NCBI GenBank assembly: GCA_910583885.1
Contig: CAJUAC010000063.1
Coordinates: 1-16,445 of the forward strand
DNA length: 16,445 bases
Reading direction: 5' to 3'
DNA from: an uncultured Oscillospiraceae bacterium
GTDB lineage: Bacteria; Bacillota; Clostridia; Oscillospirales; Oscillospiraceae
This document shows, piece after piece, positions 1 through 7,151 of the stretch. The notes beneath the pieces are model-generated. The model did not search any database. It was not told where the DNA came from and worked only from the letters and a program-made list of their open reading frames with translations. The position numbers were made by a program, and so were the translations under genes. Numbering within the stretch: the stretch's first letter is position 1; each line of letters starts with the position of its first letter.

Positions 1-284
1 TCCTCCTGGATGGCCTCCACGTACTCCACGTCCTCCTTGGCGGGGTTGGTGTCGTCCATACGCAGGTTGCACAGGCCGCCGTATTTCTCGGCAGTGCCGA
101 AGTCAATATACAGCGCCTTGCAGTGACCGATGTGCAGGTAGCCGTTGGGCTCCGGCGGGAAACGGGTATGGACGGCCATGCCCTGGAACCGGCCCCCCTG
201 CGCGATGTCCTCATCAATAAACTGGTGGATAAAATGTTTGCTCTCTGCCTCCTCTGTGATCGGGGGCCTGCTTTCCTCGGTCAT
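1..284 (-). CDS. glnS: Glutaminyl-tRNA synthetase, N-terminal part (cut by window edge)
   Basis: Charges tRNA-Gln with glutamine in the cytoplasm. Only the first 94 residues are inside the window; the rest lies beyond position 1. The visible part holds the class I synthetase signature: FPPEPNGYLHIGH at residues 42-54, with the ATP-binding HIGH at 51-54, followed by NLRMDDTNP at 73-81, a block typical of the GlnRS/GluRS family. The PEPNGYLHIGH form is that of GlnRS rather than bacterial GluRS. The ATG at 284 is chosen because GAGGAG lies about 9 bases upstream and the preceding frame has no conserved residues. A good promoter precedes it (342-370). The leader is only about 50 bases, so there is no room for a T-box. 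Confidence 0.93.
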   Translation of the reverse strand, partial: MTEESRPPITEEAESKHFIHQFIDEDIAQGGRFQGMAVHTRFPPEPNGYLHIGHCKALYIDFGTAEKYGGLCNLRMDDTNPAKEDVEYVEAIQE

Positions 285-341
285 GCCGTCACGCTCCTCA
301 TCATAACAATTTGATATCTTATCCAAAAAAGGATGCTTTCA

Positions 342-370
342 ATTATACAAAATGACGTCTGAAAACGCAA
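342..370 (-). promoter_or_regulatory. Sigma-A type promoter of glnS
   Basis: On the minus strand TTGCGT (365-370), a 17-base spacer and a perfect TATAAT (342-347) match the housekeeping consensus. Transcription would begin near 335, giving a leader of about 50 bases. A short hairpin ATCC-T6-GGAT (321-334) sits at the predicted 5' end of the RNA. Confidence 0.75.
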
Positions 371-414
371 GGGGGGATCCTATATTTTTTTCATGACCTG
401 GGTCCCTGCCCCAT

Positions 415-483
415 GGGGAGCGCCTGTCAAAAAAGCAGGTGCATCCCCCGGTGATTAGAACCTGTTTGAAAATTGCCAAACAG
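415..483 (-). terminator. Hairpins after the MATE gene, probable weak terminator
   Basis: Two hairpins lie in the gap between the MATE stop codon and the glnS promoter. The first pairs CTGTTTG with CAAACAG (462-468 and 477-483, 8-base loop). The second region has a T6 run on the minus strand (429-434) that follows a 5-bp stem (436-440 with 460-464). The same T-run can instead sit in the loop of a longer imperfect hairpin, 415-426 with 436-448. The right arm and T-run resemble the strong terminator at 7599-7639. A terminator role is plausible but the stem is poor. Confidence 0.4.
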
Positions 484-496
484 TCCCCCAATGGGG

Positions 497-1894
497 TCAG
501 CAGGCATCGGAGCCTGCGATCCTCCCGATCCCAGATGCCAGCATACTCCTGCCCTGCACCTGATAGGCCGCGATAAGAAAAAGCATCATCACCACCCAGA
601 TCACCGGCTCTGTGATGCAGGTCCCGATAAACCCGACCTGCGGGATCAGCCACCACGCCGAGACGATCTTCAGTGCAAGCTCGATACAGCTGGAAATGAC
701 AGGCGCGGTTTTCTTCCCCATGGCCTGCATAGAGGTGCGCAGGCAGAGCAGGACCGCCAGGGCGGGCAGGCAGGAGAAGTGGAAGCGCAGACTCAGGACG
801 GCATTCTGTACGGTTGCCTCGCTGGTGGTGCCGGTGGTGAAGCGGACCAAGGCCCCGCCAAACAGCCAGATCATCCCGCAGGCAAACACAGCCCAGATCA
901 ATTCCAAGCCAATCACTTTTTTCAGAGTGGACCGGATCCGGTCCACCTTTTTTGCGCCCCAATTCTGGCCGACAAACGTGGAATTGGCCGTGCCGATGGT
1001 CGACAGCGGCTGCATCATGATCCCGATAATCCGCCTTGACGCGGTGTGGGCGGCAATATAGGTTTCCCCCAGCAGGTTGTTCGCCCGCTGGAAAATCGTC
1101 GAGCCCAGATCCACCACACAGAGCATCAGCGCCATAGCGAAGCCGGTGGAAAGCATCTCAGGCAGGATGGGCCCGATCATCCGGAAGTCTTTCTTTGTTG
1201 GAAGGATTGCCCGGTAGTTCCTGACGATGTAGAGGCCGCACAGCAGGGCGGATACGCTCTGCGCAATGACTGTGGCAACTGCGGCGCCAGCAACCCCCAG
1301 ATGGAAGCCCATGACCATCAGCAAATCCAGTGAGATGTTGATAAAGCAGGAAATGATCAGGAAATAGAGCGGCGAGCGGCTGTTTCCGACCGCCCGGAGG
1401 ATAGCGGAACACATGTTATAGCAGATGGTCGCCATCATCCCGCCGCATAGGATGGCAATATAGGTGTGCGCCTGGGGGAGGATCGCCTCCGGCGTGTTCA
1501 TATACCCCAGCAGCGGACGCAGGAACAGCAGGGCGAGCGCCGTTACCAGGGCAGTCACCGTGATGTTCAGCACCAGCATCCCTGCAATGGAGCGCCTGAG
1601 CCCCTCATCATCCCGCGCGCCAAAGTGCCGCGTGACGACGATGCCGTACCCGCTGTTCATCCCGGAGGCGAAATTCACCAGGAGCCCGTACAGGGATGAC
1701 GTCGCACCTACTGCGGCAATCGCCGCATCCCCCAGGCTGTGGCCCACCACCATGGTATCCACCATGGTGTAGACCTGTTGAAAAATATTTCCAATAAATA
1801 AAGGGATCGCAAAACGGAGGATGAGCCGTATGGGCTCCCCCTCTGTCATGTCCTGGATCCGCATGACGGGAGCGGGCCTCTCTTTTATCTGCAT
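497..1894 (-). CDS. MATE family efflux transporter
   Basis: A 465-residue, highly hydrophobic protein of the usual length for the multidrug and toxin extrusion family, which exports cationic or organic compounds using a Na+ or H+ gradient across the cytoplasmic membrane. The N-terminus reads MTEGEPIRLILRFAIPLF, then GNIFQQVYTMVDTMVVG, the standard first-helix signature of bacterial MATE proteins. A second, similar block (ILRFAIP-like spacing, TFVGQNWGA at the start of the second half) reflects the two-fold repeat of the fold. About 12 membrane segments are expected. The ATG at 1894 is chosen because GGAGGT (1903-1908) lies 9 bases upstream; an in-frame start at 1912 is too close to that site. 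The gene is divergent from an AraC regulator, which probably controls it. The substrate cannot be read from sequence. Confidence 0.92.
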   Translation of the reverse strand: MQIKERPAPVMRIQDMTEGEPIRLILRFAIPLFIGNIFQQVYTMVDTMVVGHSLGDAAIAAVGATSSLYGLLVNFASGMNSGYGIVVTRHFGARDDEGLRRSIAGMLVLNITVTALVTALALLFLRPLLGYMNTPEAILPQAHTYIAILCGGMMATICYNMCSAILRAVGNSRSPLYFLIISCFINISLDLLMVMGFHLGVAGAAVATVIAQSVSALLCGLYIVRNYRAILPTKKDFRMIGPILPEMLSTGFAMALMLCVVDLGSTIFQRANNLLGETYIAAHTASRRIIGIMMQPLSTIGTANSTFVGQNWGAKKVDRIRSTLKKVIGLELIWAVFACGMIWLFGGALVRFTTGTTSEATVQNAVLSLRFHFSCLPALAVLLCLRTSMQAMGKKTAPVISSCIELALKIVSAWWLIPQVGFIGTCITEPVIWVVMMLFLIAAYQVQGRSMLASGIGRIAGSDAC

Positions 1895-1928
1895 GACCGG
1901 ATACCTCCACAAATCTGAGTATCTCCCG

Positions 1929-1957
1929 ATTATAGAGAAAAGGCGGCAGGAAGTATT
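1929..1957 (-). promoter_or_regulatory. Promoter of the MATE gene (-10 clear, -35 poor)
   Basis: A perfect TATAAT on the minus strand (1929-1934) lies about 35 bases before the MATE start. At the right distance (about 1952-1957) no good -35 is present, and this place overlaps the -35 of the divergent regulator promoter. A strong -10 without a -35 is what an activator-dependent promoter looks like; the AraC regulator is the obvious candidate. Confidence 0.5.
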
Positions 1958-1984
1958 GCACTTTTATTGGATCCATTATATAAT
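1956..1984 (+). promoter_or_regulatory. Promoter of the AraC-type regulator
   Basis: TTGCAC (1956-1961), 17 bases, TATAAT (1979-1984): a near-consensus sigma-A promoter. The predicted start of transcription, about 1991, leaves a leader of only some 16 bases before the ATG at 2007. The motif TATTG occurs three times in the same direction at 1954, 1965 and 1985 (steps of 11 and 20 bases), which are possible half-sites for the AraC protein. Confidence 0.7.
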
Positions 1985-2006
1985 TATTGTTCAAAGAGGT
2001 GATCCG

Positions 2007-2744
2007 ATGGCAGGAACAACCGTCAGTGAAAAGAAGCTCCGGTATATGGAATTCCTCCGCAGGGAAACCGGAAGCCGGCATCATACCGAGGCGGAGGATC
2101 TACAGCAATACGAGCTGCTGCGCACGGGAAACCCTGCGGCCGTGGAGGAGGCTGTGCGGATGTTTTCCTCCAGCCTGCCCGGGAACGTTTCGGACGACCC
2201 GGTGCGCAATTATAAATATCTCTTTGTGGCCTGCATCACCCTGGCAAGCCGTGCCGCCATTGCAGGGGGGATGGAGGCGGAGCGGGCCTACAGTATCAGC
2301 GATTTGTACATTTTGAAGATGGACCAGCTGTCCAGTGTAGAGGACATCAAGCAGCTTCATGCGGAGATGTTTGCGTACTATACAGAGGAGATGGCGAAGC
2401 TGGATAAAAAAGAGGTCTACTCCAAGCCAGTCGTCCTGTGCCTGGATTATATTTACCAGCATCTCCATGAGCCGGTCCGCCTGGGCCGTTTGGCGGAGTT
2501 CACAGGGCTGAACGCCAGCTACCTGTCCACCCTGTTCAAAAAGGAGACTGGTATATCCGTGTCCGAATACATCCTATCAAAACGGATGGAAGCGGCAAAA
2601 AATATGCTGAAATTTTCTACAGACAGCTATGCAGAGATTGCTGTAACCCTGGCCTTCAGCTCCCAGAGCCATTTTACCAGGGTGTTCAAGCAACAGACCG
2701 GATACACCCCCAAGGCATACCGGAACCAGTTCTTCCGGCGCTAA
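2007..2744 (+). CDS. AraC family transcriptional regulator
   Basis: A 245-residue DNA-binding regulator. The C-terminal 100 residues form the double helix-turn-helix of the AraC/XylS family: first helix pair around 155-178 (LAEFTGLNASYLSTLFKKE), second around 207-228 (YAEIAVTLAFSSQSHFTRVF), closed by the family signature KQQTGYTPKAYR. The N-terminal 140 residues carry no cupin or periplasmic-binding signature; they contain a block RNYKYLFVACITLASRAAI found in a group of Firmicute AraC proteins with an all-helical N-terminal region. What it senses is unknown. The ATG at 2007 has AAGAGGTGAT just upstream; earlier in-frame starts would run back across the promoter and into the MATE gene. Divergence from the MATE exporter, with 112 bases between the two starts, suggests it regulates that exporter and itself. 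Confidence 0.92.
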   Translation: MAGTTVSEKKLRYMEFLRRETGSRHHTEAEDLQQYELLRTGNPAAVEEAVRMFSSSLPGNVSDDPVRNYKYLFVACITLASRAAIAGGMEAERAYSISDLYILKMDQLSSVEDIKQLHAEMFAYYTEEMAKLDKKEVYSKPVVLCLDYIYQHLHEPVRLGRLAEFTGLNASYLSTLFKKETGISVSEYILSKRMEAAKNMLKFSTDSYAEIAVTLAFSSQSHFTRVFKQQTGYTPKAYRNQFFRR

Positions 2745-2797
2745 CAGCTCGCAGCACATCTGGGTCCTTCCCCCAGGTATCAAACATATTATAAATG

Positions 2798-2833
2798 GCA
2801 GCAGGGCAAGTGAACCATCACTTGCCCTGCTGC
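2798..2833. terminator. Bidirectional terminator between convergent genes
   Basis: A perfect 15-bp stem (2798-2812 with 2819-2833) and a 6-base loop lie between the end of the AraC gene and the end of the M56 gene, 8 bases from the latter's stop codon. Downstream on the minus strand the sequence is AT-rich with scattered T; on the + strand no T-run follows. It probably serves the M56 operon best and both genes in practice. Confidence 0.75.
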
Positions 2834-2841
2834 GTCTGATG

Positions 2842-5511
2842 TCACCCACAGTCCAACACGGTATATTCCACAGGATTGCCATCCACCTGAATGTCCAGCT
2901 CCCCGTCCGGTACGGACAGCAGCACCTCGCCGGACGCCTTCTTCTGGAACGTTACAATATTGATCTGCCAGCCGTCCGCTGTCTGCACAGGCTGATAGCC
3001 GAAGCTCCAAGCGAAGCCGTTGTACCGGATATACTGCCGTCCGTTGTACCGGAGGACATACCACTTGCGGACAGCGCAGTGATCCATGGCCTTGCGGACA
3101 GCGGCAGGCAGCTCCCCTACAGACAGGCTGGCCACAGAATCCCCCTCCGCCGAGACGGCGATGCTTCCGCTGACAGTTGTCACATCCCCCTCTGCCGCCC
3201 GGAGGAACAGCTGGTACCGCCCCGGCTTCACAGAGGAGGAGGGGGTAACTGTGAACTGGGCAGTACACCGCAGCCCCTCCTCCTCCCCACGCCTGTTATG
3301 CACAGAATAGTAAACTCTGTCCAACACTTCATCCCCCGGTTTGGCGAAACCGACTTGCAGGTCGCTTCCCGCTTCTGCGGAGACGTCATACCAAATGCGG
3401 TCCCCATAGTCCAGGTCAAACTCCCCCAGCCAGAGCACCTCCCCTTTTTTTATGCTGCGAAACGCTACAGGAATCTCTGCCACATGGGATCCGCTGGGGC
3501 TGCCCTTCCCCGCTTCCTCCCCATCATCGTCCTCTTCCATATCTGCCAACAGAGCGGCGGCTTCCGCATCACCCATCTGCTCCACAGCCTGGATTTTTCC
3601 ATCCGCGCCGCGGACAACCTTAATATTGATTGTGCCATCCCCGTTGATATGCAAGGTCTCAAAGGAGCTGTTTGGCCGGAGATCCAGGAAGATGTTGACC
3701 AGCTGCCCCTGGTAGTAGTAGAGCGCATCTTTTTTGGTAACACCGCAGGCCGCGTACTCCTCGGCCAGCTGCTTTTCCAACAGCCGCTTCATATCCTCCA
3801 GTTCCTGATCCTTGCCCAGGGCGGTCAGCAGCACCGATTGGAAGCTGGCGCGTTTGTCCTGCCTTGCCCTGTCCAGCCAGGATTCCAGCGTCTCCCTGTC
3901 CATATGGCCGTTGGCCAGGATGGAGAAAAAGCTGATGTTTTCGTCTGCATAGGCCTTCCCAGCAAAATCCTCCACAAGGGGGCTCCCCGCATCCAGCTGG
4001 TTGAAGGCCGCAGAGAAGAACGAAATTTGCCTGTCTGCGTAGATTTCCTCTGCCATCGCCCTCTGACCCGCTGTGTCCATCATGGCAAAGGCTGCGCCAA
4101 ATTGGGGCAGCGCACCATCTTTATAATACTGCGCCGCAAGGGATGCGGGGTCCGTGCCCCCAATGTCCTGCACGCTGACCACCAGCGGGCAGGTCAACGG
4201 CCACTCCGTCTCCTGTGTCTCCCGCCAGAGCCGGGCAAGCAGGGCAGACAATGCGGAATATACCGCCTCATCCTTTAAATCCTCTTGGCAGGCATCCGTA
4301 AAGCACACGGTCATCTCCCCAGCGCCGGGCAGGGGGATTTCTGTATGGGCGTAGGCTGCTGCCGCATTGGTACCCACGTTCCAGCCAATTTCAAAGAGAT
4401 ACGGCGCCTGATAGTAGCCCTCCCGGGTATAGCGGAACGGCCCAGAGGCATCCACCGCCTCCCTGACAGGCTCCCTATAGGCCCCCATAGCAACCGCCCC
4501 GGCGGCCAGCACAGCCGCAAACAGGAGGGACAACACCGTAGCCAGCTTCGATCTTTTCTTGTAATTCATAATCGACCATAGCCTTTCTTTTAATTGTTCC
4601 GCGCTCTCGCTGAGCGTGGCAGATGCCAGGGAATTATGGTAGCCGCCCCCGGCCCCCACGGCACGCAGCAGGGTATCTCCATAGGCCCGCCGCTCCTCTG
4701 GATTGAGGGACAGGAGCACCGCCTCATCACAGGCCAGCTCACAGGCCCGGCTGATCTCCCGGCCCATGAGCCAGGCCAGCGGATTGAACCAGTGCAGGCA
4801 GACGGCCAGCTGGACCAGCCACTTGTACAGCAGATCCCGCCGCCGGAGGTGGGTCAGCTCGTGGCGGATGGTATAGGTAAAGTCGTCCTCCGGCAAGCTG
4901 GCTGTGGGCAGGACGATGCAGGGCCGGAAAAAGCCCAGGAGGAGGGGGGAGGATACCAAGCTGTTCACATACAGCTCCACCGGCCGGTTGACGCCAGCCT
5001 CAGCCCCGATTTGGGCCAGCCGGTCCAACAGTTCCACCTGGGAGACCTCCTCCCATCCAGCCTGGACGTATCGGGCAAAGCTTTGATACATTGTGGCTTT
5101 CCGGACCAGCAGGGCCAATGCCCCGCCCAGCCATACCAGATAGAGGTTCTGCGATACTACCACCCCCATATCCACTGCCAGCGGGCCGGCAGACGGCTCA
5201 CTGTCAGCCGCGGATGACTCCTCCTCAAAGCTCCCGCCGCCGGAGGGCAGGACTGGGGCCCTGTCTTCCCCAGGAGGGGCGGCCATGGGAACCTGGACGG
5301 CAGGCGGGCTGCTGTCTTGAAACAGCATCCCAACCAGGCTCACCTCCGGCGCTAAGGGCAGGAGCAGGCGGGCGACTGCCACCAGCCAGAGGTAATATTG
5401 CCACTGCCTGCCCATCCTGTTTTTGAGAAAGGGTTTGCAGAGGAACAGCACCAGGATGGTCAGGGAGCCGGAGGCGGAGAGGGACAGAACCATTTTCATC
5501 AGACCGTTCAT
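2842..5511 (-). CDS. M56 family (BlaR1-like) membrane metallopeptidase with long extracellular sensor region
   Basis: An 889-residue membrane protein. N-terminal hydrophobic segments near residues 7-26, 37-64 and 115-138, then the zinc protease core: HELTH at 217-221 followed by ACELACDEAVLL near 256-267, supplying the third ligand and the usual M56 pattern, and a fourth membrane segment at about 322-344. In BlaR1/MecR1 such a protease, once its outer domain senses a signal, cuts or inactivates the partner BlaI repressor. Here the outer part (about 345-889) is not a penicillin-binding domain: no SxxK-centred transpeptidase pattern is seen. It contains repeats of a [YQ]xDxxxSFxS unit (near 491, 521, 551), then LYYYQGQLVNIFLDLRP, a block I associate with other gut-Firmicute M56 proteins, then a beta-rich tail. 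The ATG at 5511 overlaps the BlaI stop as ATGA, which fixes the start. The inducer is unknown. Confidence 0.88.
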   Translation of the reverse strand: MNGLMKMVLSLSASGSLTILVLFLCKPFLKNRMGRQWQYYLWLVAVARLLLPLAPEVSLVGMLFQDSSPPAVQVPMAAPPGEDRAPVLPSGGGSFEEESSAADSEPSAGPLAVDMGVVVSQNLYLVWLGGALALLVRKATMYQSFARYVQAGWEEVSQVELLDRLAQIGAEAGVNRPVELYVNSLVSSPLLLGFFRPCIVLPTASLPEDDFTYTIRHELTHLRRRDLLYKWLVQLAVCLHWFNPLAWLMGREISRACELACDEAVLLSLNPEERRAYGDTLLRAVGAGGGYHNSLASATLSESAEQLKERLWSIMNYKKRSKLATVLSLLFAAVLAAGAVAMGAYREPVREAVDASGPFRYTREGYYQAPYLFEIGWNVGTNAAAAYAHTEIPLPGAGEMTVCFTDACQEDLKDEAVYSALSALLARLWRETQETEWPLTCPLVVSVQDIGGTDPASLAAQYYKDGALPQFGAAFAMMDTAGQRAMAEEIYADRQISFFSAAFNQLDAGSPLVEDFAGKAYADENISFFSILANGHMDRETLESWLDRARQDKRASFQSVLLTALGKDQELEDMKRLLEKQLAEEYAACGVTKKDALYYYQGQLVNIFLDLRPNSSFETLHINGDGTINIKVVRGADGKIQAVEQMGDAEAAALLADMEEDDDGEEAGKGSPSGSHVAEIPVAFRSIKKGEVLWLGEFDLDYGDRIWYDVSAEAGSDLQVGFAKPGDEVLDRVYYSVHNRRGEEEGLRCTAQFTVTPSSSVKPGRYQLFLRAAEGDVTTVSGSIAVSAEGDSVASLSVGELPAAVRKAMDHCAVRKWYVLRYNGRQYIRYNGFAWSFGYQPVQTADGWQINIVTFQKKASGEVLLSVPDGELDIQVDGNPVEYTVLDCG

Positions 5512-5894
5512 TGTGCCCGCCCCTGTTTTTCCCAAAACTGCCGTAGCTCCTCATACTCCTCTGCGGAGAGCAGCTCCTTCTGGATGAGCGTCGATACCAG
5601 CCCCTTGGCACTGCCCTCGTAGAGCTTATTGAGCAGTGTCTGCGTCTGCGCCGCCTGGTAGTCCGCCTCCGATATGATGGCGGTATACTCATTACGGCGC
5701 CCGATTTTGCTTGTTTTCAGAAGCCCCTTGTCCACCAGCCGGGACAGCAGTGTGATGACAGTATTTTTCTGCCAGCAGTTCCCCGCAGCGGAAAGCTCCT
5801 CCATAATTGCGGCATACAGGGCCTTTCCACCAGAAGCCCAGATGATTTTCATCAACTCCAGCTCAGAATCCGATATCTGCTGTATGGCCATCAT
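5508..5894 (-). CDS. BlaI/MecI/CopY family transcriptional repressor
   Basis: A 128-residue winged-helix repressor, the normal length for the family. Typical blocks are ISDSELELMKIIWASGG at 7-23 and the recognition region NTVITLLSRLVDKGLLKTSKIGRRNEYTAII around 44-74, followed by a dimerisation tail. Proteins of this family repress their own operon and are removed when the partner M56 protease is activated. The ATG at 5894 follows GGAAGGGG; a second ATG directly after it (5891) is equally possible. The stop overlaps the start of the M56 gene (ATGA), so the two proteins should be made in step. A consensus promoter with two symmetrical operators lies directly upstream (5911-5962), consistent with autorepression. 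Confidence 0.92.
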   Translation of the reverse strand: MMAIQQISDSELELMKIIWASGGKALYAAIMEELSAAGNCWQKNTVITLLSRLVDKGLLKTSKIGRRNEYTAIISEADYQAAQTQTLLNKLYEGSAKGLVSTLIQKELLSAEEYEELRQFWEKQGRAQ

Positions 5895-5910
5895 GTGTCC
5901 CCTTCCTAAC

Positions 5911-5926
5911 ATAACAAGTTGTAGTC
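5911..5926. promoter_or_regulatory. BlaI-type operator, start-site copy
   Basis: ATAACAAGTTGTAGTC on the + strand. The core ACAA-C/G-TTGT is a dyad of the TACA/TGTA type used by BlaI, MecI and CopY. It lies directly at and downstream of the predicted transcription start. It matches the second copy at 13 of 16 positions. Confidence 0.65.
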
Positions 5927-5933
5927 TAACCGT

Positions 5934-5962
5934 ATGATAACACAGTGTAGTCCAATTGTCAA
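5934..5962 (-). promoter_or_regulatory. Promoter of the BlaI-M56 operon
   Basis: On the minus strand a perfect TTGACA (5957-5962), a 17-base spacer and TATCAT (5934-5939). Transcription should start close to 5927. One operator copy fills the spacer and a second begins at the start point, so bound repressor would cover the polymerase site twice. Confidence 0.8.
5937..5952. promoter_or_regulatory. BlaI-type operator, spacer copy
   Basis: ATAACACAGTGTAGTC on the + strand, between the -35 and -10 boxes. Both copies read ATAACA-N3-TGTAGTC and are 26 bases apart. The core ACAC-N-GTGT is symmetrical. Confidence 0.65.
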
Positions 5963-6015
5963 TCCTGTCCTTCCAATTGGCACGCACGGGAATCGCCCCT
6001 CTCCGCTCCGCAGCA

Positions 6016-6048
6016 TATACTGATAACAGCCAGTGCTGCTGGCTTTTT
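6016..6048 (+). promoter_or_regulatory. Possible -10 box and 5' hairpin before the hemerythrin gene
   Basis: TATACT (6016-6021) is a good -10 box but no -35 is seen at the proper distance, so an activator may be needed. Directly after it AGCCAG (6028-6033) pairs with CTGGCT (6039-6044), followed by four more T. This would be either a terminator-like attenuator at the very start of the leader or a 5' protective hairpin. A second GC-rich hairpin (about 6089-6112) precedes the ribosome-binding site. Confidence 0.35.
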
Positions 6049-6128
6049 AAGTGGACACATTCCATCTTCACTGCGAATACCCCTGTCCCGCCCCGCAAAC
6101 TGCGGGCGGTAGGAAAGAAGGATACACT

Positions 6129-7040
6129 ATGCAGCAGATCCAATGGCAGGATCGATTCAATATTGGCGTAGAAATTGTGGATCAAGCACACCATAAGCTC
6201 TTTAGCATTGTCGGCAAAATCATGGAGCTCTACGTTGAACAGCACAAAAGCAAGTTTGCCTGTGTGGAAGGGATCAAATATTTCAATGCCTATGCCCTCA
6301 AGCATTTTGCTGAGGAGGAGGCATACATGCGTGAAATCGGCTACCCCGGCTACCTGGCCCACAAACGGCTTCACGACAGGATGCGGCGGGAAACACTTCC
6401 CGCACTGGAACAGGAACTCTACGGCACGGATTTTTCCACTGAAGCGGTACAGCACTTCATCGGTGTCTGCACCGGATGGCTCACAGGGCACATCATGATT
6501 GAAGACCGCGCCATCACCGGGATGGTCCCCAGTGAATTTGCCCCGCCGAAGCCAGGCGATGAGATCTCCATGATCCGCACAGTGATTGTCTACCCCCTAC
6601 AGGAGATGTTCGGACGGGGCGTCCGCTTCATCGGCGACTATACCCCTACAGACGTGATCCGGGATGCACAGTATTATGAGCTGACCTACCGTGTCCAGCA
6701 GGGCCCGGCGCTGCGTTTCCTCCTGATTATTGGGGAACGGCTGCTGCTCCGCGCGGCAGGCCTGATGTTTGGGACCGAATTCTACGCAATGGATGACATC
6801 GTCCGCTTTGCCATCCGGGAAATCGCCCAGAGCATAGTCCAGCGGGCCGCCGCCTGCTTTGAACAGGATTCCGGCGCATACCAGTTGGAACAGGACCGGT
6901 TCCTGGAGGCGGGGGAATCCCACCAGATGCTCCAGGAGCACCTCCCACAATACCGCCTGCTGTTTGCTGCCAACCAGGAATGCTTCGCTTTGTGCGCTGA
7001 CTTCCTCCACCAGCAGGAGCAGCCCGCCTCTATTGTCTGA
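6129..7040 (+). CDS. Bacteriohemerythrin-like protein with CheX-like C-terminal domain
   Basis: A 303-residue soluble protein. Residues 1-135 form a hemerythrin domain, a four-helix bundle that binds O2 at a di-iron site. All seven expected ligands can be placed: H21 (DQAH), H59 and E63 (HFAEE), H78 and H82 (HKRLH), H121 and D126 (HIMIED). In anaerobes such proteins sense or bind oxygen or carry iron. Residues 145-303 look like the CheC/CheX fold of chemotaxis phosphatases: LLLRAAGLMFGTEF, then MDDIVRFAIREIAQSIVQRAA, where CheX has a conserved ElxN motif. Here the pair is E231 and Q234, so the key Asn is replaced and phosphatase activity is doubtful. The CheX assignment rests on pattern recall. 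ATG 6129 is preceded by AGGAAAGAAGG. The gene is divergent from the BlaI operon and stands alone; no chemotaxis gene is nearby. Confidence 0.85.
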   Translation: MQQIQWQDRFNIGVEIVDQAHHKLFSIVGKIMELYVEQHKSKFACVEGIKYFNAYALKHFAEEEAYMREIGYPGYLAHKRLHDRMRRETLPALEQELYGTDFSTEAVQHFIGVCTGWLTGHIMIEDRAITGMVPSEFAPPKPGDEISMIRTVIVYPLQEMFGRGVRFIGDYTPTDVIRDAQYYELTYRVQQGPALRFLLIIGERLLLRAAGLMFGTEFYAMDDIVRFAIREIAQSIVQRAAACFEQDSGAYQLEQDRFLEAGESHQMLQEHLPQYRLLFAANQECFALCADFLHQQEQPASIV

Positions 7041-7117
7041 AAAGATACAAGGAGATCCTCCAGATATGCCGGCCAGGGCGTTTCCCGCGCCATGTCATCA
7101 CCTGCCTGCACAAGCCT

Positions 7118-7151
7118 GTGTGAGCTGGCGGCTGCCGCCGCCAGCTCACAC
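7118..7151 (+). terminator. Terminator after the hemerythrin gene
   Basis: A perfect 15-bp stem (7118-7132 with 7137-7151), 4-base loop TGCC, followed by CTTTGAT. The stem is very strong and the T-run short. It lies about 80 bases after the hemerythrin stop codon. Confidence 0.75.

Noticed and set aside
285..341. T-box riboswitch before glnS
   Set aside because: A tRNA synthetase in a Firmicute makes this worth testing, but the leader from the predicted start to the ATG is only about 50 bases, too short for a T-box, and no T-box core sequence is present.
2839..4278. Long open frame of 479 codons on the + strand opposite the M56 gene
   Set aside because: It lies wholly within the complementary strand of a well supported protease gene, has no family signature and shows His/Pro/Arg/Gly-rich shadow composition typical of GC-rich antisense frames.
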